DNA of 64,000 nucleotides from Haloarcula halophila (GTDB taxonomy: Archaea; Halobacteriota; Halobacteria; Halobacteriales; Haloarculaceae). Below are positions 19,415 through 27,535 of the stretch, piece by piece. A program made the position numbers and the translations under genes. Within the stretch, counting starts at the first letter, position 1. Each line of letters begins with the position of its first letter. The notes under the pieces were generated by a model that ran no database searches, was not told the DNA's origin, and worked only from the letters and a program-made list of their open reading frames with translations. The stretch spans positions 461,050-525,049 of the forward strand of contig NZ_CP119560.1 in NCBI RefSeq assembly GCF_029278565.1, written 5' to 3'.

Positions 19415-19590
19415 CTGGTTCGTCCCAAGAGTTCTGAACTCAATTCTTGAGTGCTGTACCTTGGCGCCGTATCTGCGTATCCGATTTCCGCTCGTGCGGT
19501 GCACGCTAATCAGAGGGTGCAGGTCCCACTATGAAGCTGTTCATGATTATCTCAGCATGCTCAATCGAGTTGTCTAACGATCAGTGCAGG
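19415..19590 (+). repeat. Dispersed intergenic repeat, copy A
   Basis: Contains both blocks of the repeat family: ctggttcgtcccaagagttc then gaactcaattcttgag (block 1, 19415-19451), and atgattatctcagcatgctc (block 2, near 19552-19571) followed by a cgatcagtgcag segment. The copy at 28955 matches in the same order and spacing. It overlaps the 5' end of the frame annotated at 19531, so that gene's start may be repeat-derived. Confidence 0.6.
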
Positions 19591-19824
19591 GAGTGGACTG
19601 TCCGTTGGTCAACTGCCGCGATTCAGGTCGATCAGTCGGCTTCCTGGGCTCCGTCGCAGATCTGGAGATACGCACTGGTGATCGTCGCCGTTGCGACAGT
19701 CGCGCTCACGTCCGTGATAACTCCCTCGACGGTCTTCATAATGGTCCTGCCCTCGATGATCGTCTTCTCGGTCATCGCGTTCTTTTTGAGGATGAAATAC
19801 GGGGAGTTCAACGCCAGTCCGTAG
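19531..19824 (+). CDS. Small haloarchaeal membrane protein, 5' end doubtful
   Basis: The C-terminal half (from about residue 45) has two hydrophobic helices: ALVIVAVATVALTSVITPST and FIMVLPSMIVFSVIAFFL, then a conserved-looking MKYGEF tail. It resembles a family of small haloarchaeal membrane proteins ending in a K(H/Y)GEY-type motif. The first 40 residues are coded by a dispersed repeat and look foreign, so the true start may lie near 19660 or the gene may be 5'-truncated by the repeat. Function unknown. Confidence 0.5.
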   Translation: MKLFMIISACSIELSNDQCREWTVRWSTAAIQVDQSASWAPSQIWRYALVIVAVATVALTSVITPSTVFIMVLPSMIVFSVIAFFLRMKYGEFNASP

Positions 19825-19985
19825 CGGTGTAGCTCAATAGCCAAGGCCCACGTTGCTCCTGTCCTGAATAACGCGACATATAGCCGGTCGGGTGTGGGGT
19901 GTTCCAATGGAAGCACGAAACTCGGGAGGCCATTACCAAGCAACCTGCTTCAGCGGTTGATGCCTGAGAATCAAAGTACTATGCT

Positions 19986-20135
19986 CTATAGCTGCTCACT
20001 TCGCTCTCGTGTCACTTCTCCGATTCCCGCGTTCGCCGAACAGGCGGGGCACGCATACACTGTGCCCTCACCGTCACCAAATACTCGCACGAACCGGTCC
20101 GAGACGTGTCCGCCGCAGGTACTGCATTCCGGCAT
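19986..20135 (-). CDS. Small zinc-ribbon protein (haloarchaeal CxxC type)
   Basis: A 49-residue product that automated calling could easily miss. It begins MPECSTCGGHVSDRFVRVFG and contains a second pair, CPACSANAG, giving two CxxC knuckles about 23 residues apart, the spacing of a structural zinc ribbon. Haloarchaeal genomes carry many such tiny zinc-finger proteins of unknown or regulatory function. Codon use is GC-rich and haloarchaeal. ATG is at 20135 and TAG at 19986-19988. It precedes no obvious partner. Confidence 0.72.
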   Translation of the reverse strand: MPECSTCGGHVSDRFVRVFGDGEGTVYACPACSANAGIGEVTRERSEQL

Positions 20136-20328
20136 ACGGGTCAGTGACCCTCCTCAAGAGCCGACGCTTTGCGACCCAACTCATACTGCCTGTTGAAATC
20201 CTCGCGTGGATACGGTATGTGTTCCCAGAGTCGAATGCCTGTGCTATCTATGTCACTCGTTCTGTCTTCCCGTATTGATGATCGTGGGCTATCAAACGCC
20301 GTTGTGGATTGGATACAGATGTCTGGTG

Positions 20329-20718
20329 TCATCGCTCTGAATACCGAATCGCTCCAGTCGTGACTTCGGTGATTCCGATATCAGCGAGTTCGGCTATCAC
20401 TGCCGGCGGAAGCGTTTCGAGCGTCTCGTCAATCTGTGGGTCAACCGAAACACCATCGATCTTGAGTGCCGATAGCTTCCCGCGGCTACCGTGGGCGGCG
20501 ACTTCGAATTCAAACGGGCGGTCACGATCGTCAACGGCCTGTACCCAGATCTTCGATAACCCGTTAGCGCTCTCCCAGTGAACACTGTTCGTCACTGTAA
20601 CCGACCCAGCAGGAGGGACACATGAAGAGCTACACGCTTGGCACTGGCCTGGATGAGGCGAGGTGCCAACGTACTCATATTCGGTTCCACACCGGTAACA
20701 CTGTAATGTTAGAATCAT
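20329..20718 (-). CDS. Zinc-ribbon protein of unknown function
   Basis: A 129-residue protein. The N terminus has CYRCGTEY and CQACSSSC, forming a likely zinc ribbon. The rest is mixed alpha/beta with no recognisable catalytic motif (SKIWVQAVDDRDRPFEFEVA is one typical stretch). It follows the ferredoxin gene on the same strand with a 24-bp gap, and the ferredoxin follows SufB, so all three may form one transcript related to iron-sulfur metabolism. That role is inferred from context only. Confidence 0.65.
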   Translation of the reverse strand: MILTLQCYRCGTEYEYVGTSPHPGQCQACSSSCVPPAGSVTVTNSVHWESANGLSKIWVQAVDDRDRPFEFEVAAHGSRGKLSALKIDGVSVDPQIDETLETLPPAVIAELADIGITEVTTGAIRYSER

Positions 20719-20742
20719 CGCCTACACTTTTCCAGCAAGAGT

Positions 20743-21081
20743 TCAGAGCCGCCCCGCTCGTCCCGGGTCAACGTCGATGGCATCAACAGGGCAGACATCG
20801 ACACAGAGCATACAGTCGATACACTGGTCCTCGTGGATGGGGTCGGCTTTGATTTCGGACTCAGGGTGACCCGGCGTTTCAACCCACTCGAACACGTCAA
20901 CAGGGCAGTCCTCTAGACAGGCCCCGTCCGCAATACAGATGTCGAAATCCACTGCAACATGGGTCCCGTGGATACCCTGTTTTTGCTCCGTTGGTTCTTC
21001 ACCATCTGTCGTCCATACCCGATGGTCCTCGTGCCTGTCGACTTCCTCGTAGGTATTCTCGAAACTTGGATCGATAGCCAT
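20743..21081 (-). CDS. Ferredoxin, two 4Fe-4S-type motifs
   Basis: A 112-residue ferredoxin with an acidic N-terminal extension. Motif one is CIADGACLEDCPVDVFEW, where the spacing CxxxxxCxxxCP suggests a modified cluster. Motif two is the standard CIDCMLCVDVCPVDAI. It resembles the seven-iron, zinc- or extension-containing archaeal ferredoxins. It would transfer electrons in the cytoplasm. ATG 21081 (MAIDPSFENTYEEV) is preferred over one at 21117. It lies 52 bp downstream of sufB and may feed electrons to or receive clusters from it. Confidence 0.92.
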   Translation of the reverse strand: MAIDPSFENTYEEVDRHEDHRVWTTDGEEPTEQKQGIHGTHVAVDFDICIADGACLEDCPVDVFEWVETPGHPESEIKADPIHEDQCIDCMLCVDVCPVDAIDVDPGRAGRL

Positions 21082-21133
21082 TGAGATGCCCTCTAGTACA
21101 TTGGTCTTGTCCAGCAACCAGCTGAACCGGTCA

Positions 21134-22564
21134 CTACCCGAGCGACCCCTCCATCTCCAGTTCGATGAGGCGGTTCAGTTCGACGGCGTACTCGATGGGC
21201 AGTTCCTCCGTGATCGGCTCGATGAAGCCGGCGACGATCATCTGCTTGGCGTCGTCGTCGTCCAACCCACGGGACTGGAGGTAGAAGACGTCCTCGTCGC
21301 CGATCTTCCCAACCGTGGCCTCGTGGGCGACGTCGACCTTGTTCTCCTGGATCTCCATGTACGGCATGGTGTCCGACGTCGATTCGTTGTCGAACATCAG
21401 CGCGTCACACTCGACGGAGGTCGAGGAGTCCTCGGCGCCGTCGGCAATGTGGACGAGGCCACGGTAGTTCGTGCGGCCGCCGTCCTTCGCGATGGACTTG
21501 GACTCGATGGTGGACTTCGTGTCGGGCGCGTTGTGGTAGACCTTCGCGCCGGTGTCGATGTCCTGACCCTCGCCGGCCATGGCGATGGTGATGTGGTTGT
21601 CCGTCGCGCCCGGACCCTTGAGGACGGTCGAGGGGTACAGCATCGTGGCCTTCGAGCCCATCGAGCCCGAGACCCACTCCATCGTCCCGTCGGCCTCACA
21701 GATCGCGCGCTTGGTGTTAAGGTTGTAGGTGTTTTTCGACCAGTTCTGCACGGTCGAGTACTGGACGTGGGCGTTCTCGCCGACGAACACCTCGACGCCA
21801 CCGCTGTGGAGGTTAAACGCGGAGTACTTCGGCGCGGAGCAGCCCTCGATGTAGTGGACTTCGGAGTTGTCCTCGGCGATGATGAGCGTGTGCTCGAACT
21901 GGCCCATCCCCTCGGAGTTCATCCGGAAGTACGCCTGAACGGGCATGTTGACCGTGGTGTCCTCCGGGATGTAGACGAAGGAGCCACCGGACCACACCGC
22001 ACCGTGGAGGGCGGCGAACTTGTTGTCGCTTGGGGGAACGCACTTCGTCATGAAGTGCTCCTTGACGAGTTCTTCGTGCTCCTGGACGGCCTTGTCCATG
22101 TCACAGAAGATGACGCCTTTCTCCTCCCAGCGCTCCTGCATGTTCTGGTAGACAATCTCCGATTCGTACTGGGCGCCCACGCCCGAGAGGGCGTTCTTCT
22201 CGGCTTCGGGGATGCCCAGTTTGTCGAAGGTGTCCTGGATCTCCTCGGGGAGGTCCTCCCAGGATTCGGCACCGCCGCGGGTTTCGATGTCCGGGCGGAT
22301 GTAGGGGACAATATCGGCGATGTCGACTTCCGAGAGGTCCGGCGCACCGGGCCAGCCAGTCGGCATCGGCATCTCCTGGAACTGCTTGAGCGCGCGCAGG
22401 CGACGCTCGAGCATCCATTCGGGCTCGTCCTTGTCTTCGGAGATGACTCGGACGGTCTCCTCGGTGAGGCCCTTCTCGGTCTCGAAGGCGGATTTTTCCT
22501 CCTTCTTGAACTCGAAGCGGGCTTCGGTATCGGTCTCTTTGAGGTGATCCTGGTCTGAGCTCAT
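21134..22564 (-). CDS. sufB: Fe-S cluster assembly scaffold SufB, stand-alone copy
   Basis: A 476-residue SufB. It matches the family end to end: a helical N terminus, GVGAQYESEIVYQNMQERWE, SGGSFVYIPEDTTVNMPVQAYFRMN, the beta-helix core with IEGCSAPKYSAFNLHSGGVE, and the C-terminal SRGLDDDDAKQMIVAGFIEPI. SufB scaffolds nascent clusters with SufC and SufD. Neither is present here, where haloarchaea normally have sufC-sufB-sufD together. This is therefore an extra copy or a rearranged one. It precedes ferredoxin on the same strand. Expression is likely driven from the AT-rich 300 bp shared with selO. Confidence 0.96.
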   Translation of the reverse strand: MSSDQDHLKETDTEARFEFKKEEKSAFETEKGLTEETVRVISEDKDEPEWMLERRLRALKQFQEMPMPTGWPGAPDLSEVDIADIVPYIRPDIETRGGAESWEDLPEEIQDTFDKLGIPEAEKNALSGVGAQYESEIVYQNMQERWEEKGVIFCDMDKAVQEHEELVKEHFMTKCVPPSDNKFAALHGAVWSGGSFVYIPEDTTVNMPVQAYFRMNSEGMGQFEHTLIIAEDNSEVHYIEGCSAPKYSAFNLHSGGVEVFVGENAHVQYSTVQNWSKNTYNLNTKRAICEADGTMEWVSGSMGSKATMLYPSTVLKGPGATDNHITIAMAGEGQDIDTGAKVYHNAPDTKSTIESKSIAKDGGRTNYRGLVHIADGAEDSSTSVECDALMFDNESTSDTMPYMEIQENKVDVAHEATVGKIGDEDVFYLQSRGLDDDDAKQMIVAGFIEPITEELPIEYAVELNRLIELEMEGSLG

Positions 22565-22864
22565 GTATCAGATATTGAGTCGAGGGGTTAAAAATTTCTA
22601 GGTCAATCAGAGGTATTATTTTGTCTGAACCGTATGCTATTTTTTAAATCAAAAATATTTTTGTGCCCGCGTAATATGGGTTGGTATGGGAAAGACAGAC
22701 AATTGCACCCGAGGAATTGCCCCAGCTACCGGGAGCCGTAGTCTTTCCCAACTCCTATCAGAGTGGCACAGAGGACCGGCGACTCGGCTTCTCTGTGCTA
22801 CTCTCTACAAATAGATAAAAAATAAGCTTATTAAAACAAGCAAGGTAACGGTATATGAAACTAA
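22565..22864. promoter_or_regulatory. AT-rich divergent promoter region, sufB and selO
   Basis: This 300-bp region is far richer in A and T than its surroundings. Several AT-rich boxes are visible, for example aaaaatttctag near 22590, tttttaaatcaaaaatattttt near 22632, and ataaaaaataagcttattaaa near 22813 ahead of selO. No gene was found. Both divergent genes relate to redox or iron-sulfur stress, so shared control is plausible. Confidence 0.5.
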
Positions 22865-24259
22865 ATGACCTTTTCATTTGATACCACTTACAAAAATTTA
22901 GACTCGGACCTCTATTCGAGAGTAACGCCAAAAAGTATCGCTAACCCCGAAATTTTGCTTCTCAATGACGGGCTATGTGCTGATCTTGGATTGGATACAG
23001 CAAAGCTCAATGCTAAAATTCTAGCAGGCCAAGATCTCTTGGAAGAGTCAATTGCCCAAGCATATGCAGGCCACCAGTATGGAAGTTTTACAGTTCTGGG
23101 CGATGGGAGAGCGATGATACTCGGTGAACATGTAAACGATGGCAATAGATACGATATTCAACTGAAAGGGGCTGGTCGAACGCCGTACTCGGGAAGAGGC
23201 GATGGCAACGCGACTGTCAGCTCAATGCTCAGAGAGTATCTCTATTCATATGCGATGCAGAATTTAAAAATCAAAACATCGAGAAGTCTGGCAGTCGTCG
23301 AAACTGACGAAGCAGTCGAACGACGGCAGACAGAACCTGGGGCCATCCTTGTCCGAGTGATGAACAGCCACATTCGATACGGGACCTTCCAGTATGTTGC
23401 GGGTCAGGCATCCGACGAACTACAGCGGTTCACTGACTATGTTATCAACAGGCACTACCCGCAGCTAAATGCGAAAGATCGCACATATCTAGCGTTCTTC
23501 GATGCAGTCATGCAGTCGTCAATTGAGATGGTTGTCGACTGGCTGCGTGTCGGATTCATCCATGGCGTCATGAATACGGACAACATGAGTATCAATGGAG
23601 AAACATTTGACTACGGACCATGTGCCTTCATGAATTACTATGATGAGGAGACGGTCTTCAGCTCGATCGACAAGCACGGCCGATATGCATTCGGAAATCA
23701 GCGACCCATCTTGCGGTGGAATCTTGAACGATTTGCAGAGGCACTCCAACCGCTGTGTACGCAATCAGCGCTCACATATGATGAACTCGAAGGCAAACTG
23801 GACGAATTTGAGGATCGCTTTGATGCGCAATACTACACGATGATGCGGAAGAAACTGGGAATCAACTCAGATGGTGAGGACAGACTCGTCGATGAATTCA
23901 TAGAGTGGCTTCGCAAATCGAACGCAGACTATACCAATACCTTCCTCGAATTAGAAACGCCAGGTACATTTGATTATCCGGTGTTTGCAACCGAGGAATT
24001 CGAACAGTTGAGGAATAAGTTGGCTGCTGTCGGCCTAGATGAGAAGTTGATGCAGGAAGCCAATCCGCGGTATATCCCCCGCAACTACCTAGTTGAAGTG
24101 GCACTGGGAGAGTATCTCGAAACTGGGGATCTATCCAAATTTAAGGAGCTATTGACCGTGTTGGAAAATCCCTATACATCGAAGGATATGGGTTCACAAT
24201 TCAAGCAACCACCGCCGCGAGAATTTGATTCAGAGTATACAACGTACTGTAATACGTGA
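22865..24259 (+). CDS. selO: SelO/YdiU-family protein adenylyltransferase (pseudokinase)
   Basis: A 464-residue member of the SelO family, which transfers AMP to protein hydroxyls and protects against oxidative stress. The hallmarks are present: AYAGHQYGSFTVLGDGRA, LKGAGRTPYSGRGDGNATVSSMLREYL, and the metal-binding region HGVMNTDNMSINGETFDYGP. The protein ends in YCNT, keeping a cysteine near the C terminus where bacterial members have a redox Cys or Sec. The base composition is clearly AT-richer than neighbouring genes, which suggests acquisition from outside. It faces sufB across an AT-rich promoter region. Confidence 0.95.
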   Translation: MTFSFDTTYKNLDSDLYSRVTPKSIANPEILLLNDGLCADLGLDTAKLNAKILAGQDLLEESIAQAYAGHQYGSFTVLGDGRAMILGEHVNDGNRYDIQLKGAGRTPYSGRGDGNATVSSMLREYLYSYAMQNLKIKTSRSLAVVETDEAVERRQTEPGAILVRVMNSHIRYGTFQYVAGQASDELQRFTDYVINRHYPQLNAKDRTYLAFFDAVMQSSIEMVVDWLRVGFIHGVMNTDNMSINGETFDYGPCAFMNYYDEETVFSSIDKHGRYAFGNQRPILRWNLERFAEALQPLCTQSALTYDELEGKLDEFEDRFDAQYYTMMRKKLGINSDGEDRLVDEFIEWLRKSNADYTNTFLELETPGTFDYPVFATEEFEQLRNKLAAVGLDEKLMQEANPRYIPRNYLVEVALGEYLETGDLSKFKELLTVLENPYTSKDMGSQFKQPPPREFDSEYTTYCNT

Positions 24260-24302
24260 GCGGATATTACCAAAATGAGCATAGTCATCAATTTTAACAG
24301 CG

Positions 24303-26093
24303 TCAGTCGTCCTTTGGCTCACCCCCGTCGGTCAACGCGGACTTCTCCTCGTCCTCGCCGCCGTCGGTGATGGCCGTCTCCAGCTTGCGGTCGAACCAGG
24401 TCCACTCCTTGTTGAGCATCCCGTCGCGTTCGAGGTCCCACGGGTCGCCGTCCTCGACTTTTGGCCCCTCCAACCAGGACTGGAGAAGGTTCCAGACGAA
24501 TATAAGCTGGCCGACTAGTAGAATGAACGCGCCGACAGTGGCCAGTTGGTGGAACGTCGAGACCTGTGCCAGCGGCGCGATTGCGCCGTCGAGCTGGTAG
24601 GTCGCATACCGGCGGGGCATACCCAGATAACCGAGTGCCAGCATCGCGAAGAACGTGAGGTTAGTCCCAACCATCGAGAGCCAGAAGTGGGCTTTCCCGA
24701 GCGTCCGCTGGTACATTCGGCCGGTAAAGATGGGAAACCAGTAATAGATGCCCGCAAATATACCGAAAGCGAGTGCCCCCATTAGAACATAGTGGAAGTG
24801 GCCGACCACATAGTAGGTGTCGTGCAGAATGAGATCGATGGGTACCGAGGCGAGGAAGACACCGGTGACACCGCCGATGATGAAGTTCGAGACGAAGCCG
24901 ATACAGAACAGCATTGGCGTGGCCAGTCGCAGGCGGCCGTTCCACATCGTCGTAATCCAATTGAACGTTTTCACTGCGCTCGGGATGGATATCGCAATCG
25001 AGACGGCCATAAACGAGGCCCGCAAGCGTGGGTCCATTCCGGTCGAGAACATGTGATGGGCCCATACGCCAAAGGAGAGGACGCCGATAGCCAGCGTCGA
25101 GTAGACGACGAACTTGAACCCGAACAGCTTTCGACCAGCGAACTTCGGTAGGATAAGACTCACCAGTCCCATCGGCGGGAGCACCAGAATATACACCTCG
25201 GGGTGGCCGAAGAACCAGAACAGGTGTTGCCACAACAGCGGACCACCGCCCTCGACAGCGAAGAACGTCGTCGAGAGGTTGCGGTCCATGAGCAACATCA
25301 CGAGAGCGCTGCCCAGCAACGGAAATGAAAAGAGGATGAGCGCCGACTGGGTGAGAACAGTCCACGAGAACATATCGAGGTTTGCCCAGTTGACGTCCTC
25401 GCCGCGCTCGGTAAAGACAGTCACAATGAAGTTGATGGCTCCCAACGTCGTCGCGACTCCGGAGAGGTGCAGGCCAAGCAACATCAGGTCGACGCCGGGG
25501 TTGGCCTGCTCGACCGACAGCGGCGTGTACATCGTCCAGGCGGTCTGGGCCGGCTCGATCATGTTCTCGGTGACCGGTGCGAGGAAGAAGCCGGCCCAGA
25601 TGAGCAGGGCCGCCGGCGGTAGCAACCAGAAGGCGATGGCGTTGATCCGCGGGAACGCCATGTCGTCGGCCCCGATCAGCAGCGGGATGAAGTAGTTCGC
25701 GAAGGCCGCGATGATCGGCGTCCCGAACAGGAACAGCATCGTGATGCCGTGACTAGTAAGTATAGAATTGTACGCGCTCGGTCCAAGAATCGCTCCCCCC
25801 GGAACGATGAGCTGGATGCGGATGAGCATCGCCATGATACCTCCGACCGCGAAGGCGATGATGGCGTACAGCCCGTACAGCAGTCCGATGTCTTTGTGAT
25901 CGACGGTCGTCAGCCAGCGAATTAGCCCAGTGGGTTTCTCGCGGTTGCGGACGACGGCGTCTTTACCGGTCGCTGTTCCACCGCCGGCCAGTGGCGTATA
26001 CGACCGCCAGTTCTCGATACGCGTGAGTACTGCGGTAATGCCGACGAGGAGGACAGCCATCAGCCCTGTCAGCACTAGATCTCCTACAGCCAT
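24303..26093 (-). CDS. coxA: Cytochrome c oxidase subunit I, stand-alone
   Basis: A 596-residue heme-copper oxidase catalytic subunit with about 13-14 membrane helices. The ligands and channels are visible: SHGITMLF (low-spin heme His), WFFGHPEVYILVLPP (CuB His and the Tyr cross-link region, type A with Glu), VWAHHMFSTG (the two CuB histidines) and HDTYYVVGHFHYVLM (heme a3 and heme a ligands). It also has ANYFIPLLIGADDMAFP, matching the D-channel entrance. It reduces O2 to water while pumping protons. Subunits II and III are not adjacent. ATG 26093 (MAVGDLVLTG) is preferred over 26111. Confidence 0.95.
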   Translation of the reverse strand: MAVGDLVLTGLMAVLLVGITAVLTRIENWRSYTPLAGGGTATGKDAVVRNREKPTGLIRWLTTVDHKDIGLLYGLYAIIAFAVGGIMAMLIRIQLIVPGGAILGPSAYNSILTSHGITMLFLFGTPIIAAFANYFIPLLIGADDMAFPRINAIAFWLLPPAALLIWAGFFLAPVTENMIEPAQTAWTMYTPLSVEQANPGVDLMLLGLHLSGVATTLGAINFIVTVFTERGEDVNWANLDMFSWTVLTQSALILFSFPLLGSALVMLLMDRNLSTTFFAVEGGGPLLWQHLFWFFGHPEVYILVLPPMGLVSLILPKFAGRKLFGFKFVVYSTLAIGVLSFGVWAHHMFSTGMDPRLRASFMAVSIAISIPSAVKTFNWITTMWNGRLRLATPMLFCIGFVSNFIIGGVTGVFLASVPIDLILHDTYYVVGHFHYVLMGALAFGIFAGIYYWFPIFTGRMYQRTLGKAHFWLSMVGTNLTFFAMLALGYLGMPRRYATYQLDGAIAPLAQVSTFHQLATVGAFILLVGQLIFVWNLLQSWLEGPKVEDGDPWDLERDGMLNKEWTWFDRKLETAITDGGEDEEKSALTDGGEPKDD

Positions 26094-26455
26094 TATATGA
26101 CAAAATAGCACTCTGATTGTATTCTTCTGCAGGTTATCCGTATAACACCTTTATATGGGGTTGCAAAAATTTTGTGCGGTTCTGGTCCTTCCGAACGTGA
26201 CCACTGATTTCAAAAACCGCATTTATATGAGATAAATTATAATATTTTCGGCCTATCACAATCGGTCAACAGCATCGTTAGGAATGCCAGGACTTGTTCG
26301 GTCGCTTCCCCTAGACGACAGCGGAAATCACCACCTTACTTGTCGGACCAGACTAACACTGCGACAATCCCGGCTACCAGAACAATAACATAAGTTACCG
26401 TTACGTATCGGGAAATAGGTTCGCAGCTAGACAATAAAATGGCAAATTAAAACCA
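26094..26455. other. AT-rich intergenic region
   Basis: A 362-bp gap between coxA and a divergent HTH-10 gene. It is AT-rich, with boxes such as tttatatgg near 26150 and tttatatgagataaattataatat near 26222 that could serve as TATA elements. No coding frame was recognised. Confidence 0.5.
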
Positions 26456-27121
26456 ATGACCGATATTAAAGCCGACATACGGGTCGAGCATCCCGACATA
26501 GTGTGTACGAAGTCGGTCACGTACGACCAAAGTTCGAAAGTGATGTCGGTCTCAGAGGCGGGAACTGACCCAACATCTAGAACCTTCTATTACTACATCG
26601 AATCGTCCGACTTCCACCTGCTCGAAGAGGGATTACGGAATGATAATACCGTTGCTGAATTCGAACGGGTCATCGAAACCAGAGATCAGGAGGCGATATA
26701 TTGCGTCGAATACAGTGGCGAAGGGATACTTTTCTCACCGGTGATTTCAGACGCGAATGGTGTTATCCTCAATAAGAAAAATAATGGAAGCGCTTGGCTG
26801 TTCACAATCTGGCTGACAGAACGAGCAGACCTGCATCAGATCTGGGACTACGCCCAAGAGAACGACATTGACATCGAGTTACTTCGCGTGAACGAATACG
26901 CGAGTTTAGGAAATACGGACGCTGGATTGACCGATAGCCAACGGGAAGCACTCCTCGTCGCACTCGAAACAGGGTATTTCGAAGAACCACGGAACGCAAC
27001 ACTCGACGAAGTCGCCGCTGAGTTGGATATCTCGCAACCTGCAGCGGGTGGTCTCCTCCGACGTGGAATCAGGCGACTCATCATATCGTCCCTGCTAGCT
27101 GAGAGCAAAGCTCCAGAGTAA
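26456..27121 (+). CDS. Bat-type HTH-10 transcriptional regulator
   Basis: A 221-residue regulator. The first 145 residues form the variable sensory half, including VTYDQSSKVMSVSEAGTDPT. The C terminus has the HTH-10 signature TDSQREALLVALETGYFEEP and then LDEVAAELDISQPAAGGLLRRG. The gene is divergent from coxA, across an AT-rich promoter region, and is a candidate regulator of that oxidase. This is inferred from position only. It has moderate GC and no operon partner. Confidence 0.88.
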   Translation: MTDIKADIRVEHPDIVCTKSVTYDQSSKVMSVSEAGTDPTSRTFYYYIESSDFHLLEEGLRNDNTVAEFERVIETRDQEAIYCVEYSGEGILFSPVISDANGVILNKKNNGSAWLFTIWLTERADLHQIWDYAQENDIDIELLRVNEYASLGNTDAGLTDSQREALLVALETGYFEEPRNATLDEVAAELDISQPAAGGLLRRGIRRLIISSLLAESKAPE

Positions 27122-27259
27122 CTACGAATCTGACGCCAGTATACTGTGAGGGTTGATGACTGGGTTCTTTCGCGCTGACTATGTGCCCTGGATCTTGCAC
27201 GACTACCGGAACAGCTCTTGAAGCTGGCACAATCGATACACGAATCACTATGAGTAGCT

Positions 27260-27410
27260 GGCCGGTCCAAAAATCCAAAATCAACTCTTTAGGAACTGTC
27301 CGTTGGCTCTGTGTCTATGTAGTCAACTTTTACTCATACGTCTCACCTACTCAGAGTTGGCAGGTCTCTCCAGGGAATTAGTCGTGCTTCTCCCAGCATG
27401 CAAGTAGATG
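27260..27410 (+). repeat. Dispersed intergenic repeat, copy D
   Basis: This lies in the 414-bp gap 27122-27535, which has no other gene. Block 1 is seen as tcaactctttaggaactgtc (27281-27300). Block 2 is gttggcaggtctctccaggg at 27356-27375, followed by attagtcgtgcttctcccag. It matches the other copies in order and spacing. The copy is degenerate. Confidence 0.55.
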
Positions 27411-27535
27411 CGACCGGCTAAACACCATTGGCCGGCAATCAGTTCTAATGTCGATTACTTCAGAGGTTATACTCATCGGAGTTGTTTTCTGGATTTGAGG
27501 GCCCTGTTTATATCTCGTCCAGTCATACCACTCAT

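Noticed and set aside
21086..22558. Plus-strand open frame of 490 residues opposite sufB
   Set aside because: It contains no conserved domain and is the complement of a full SufB.
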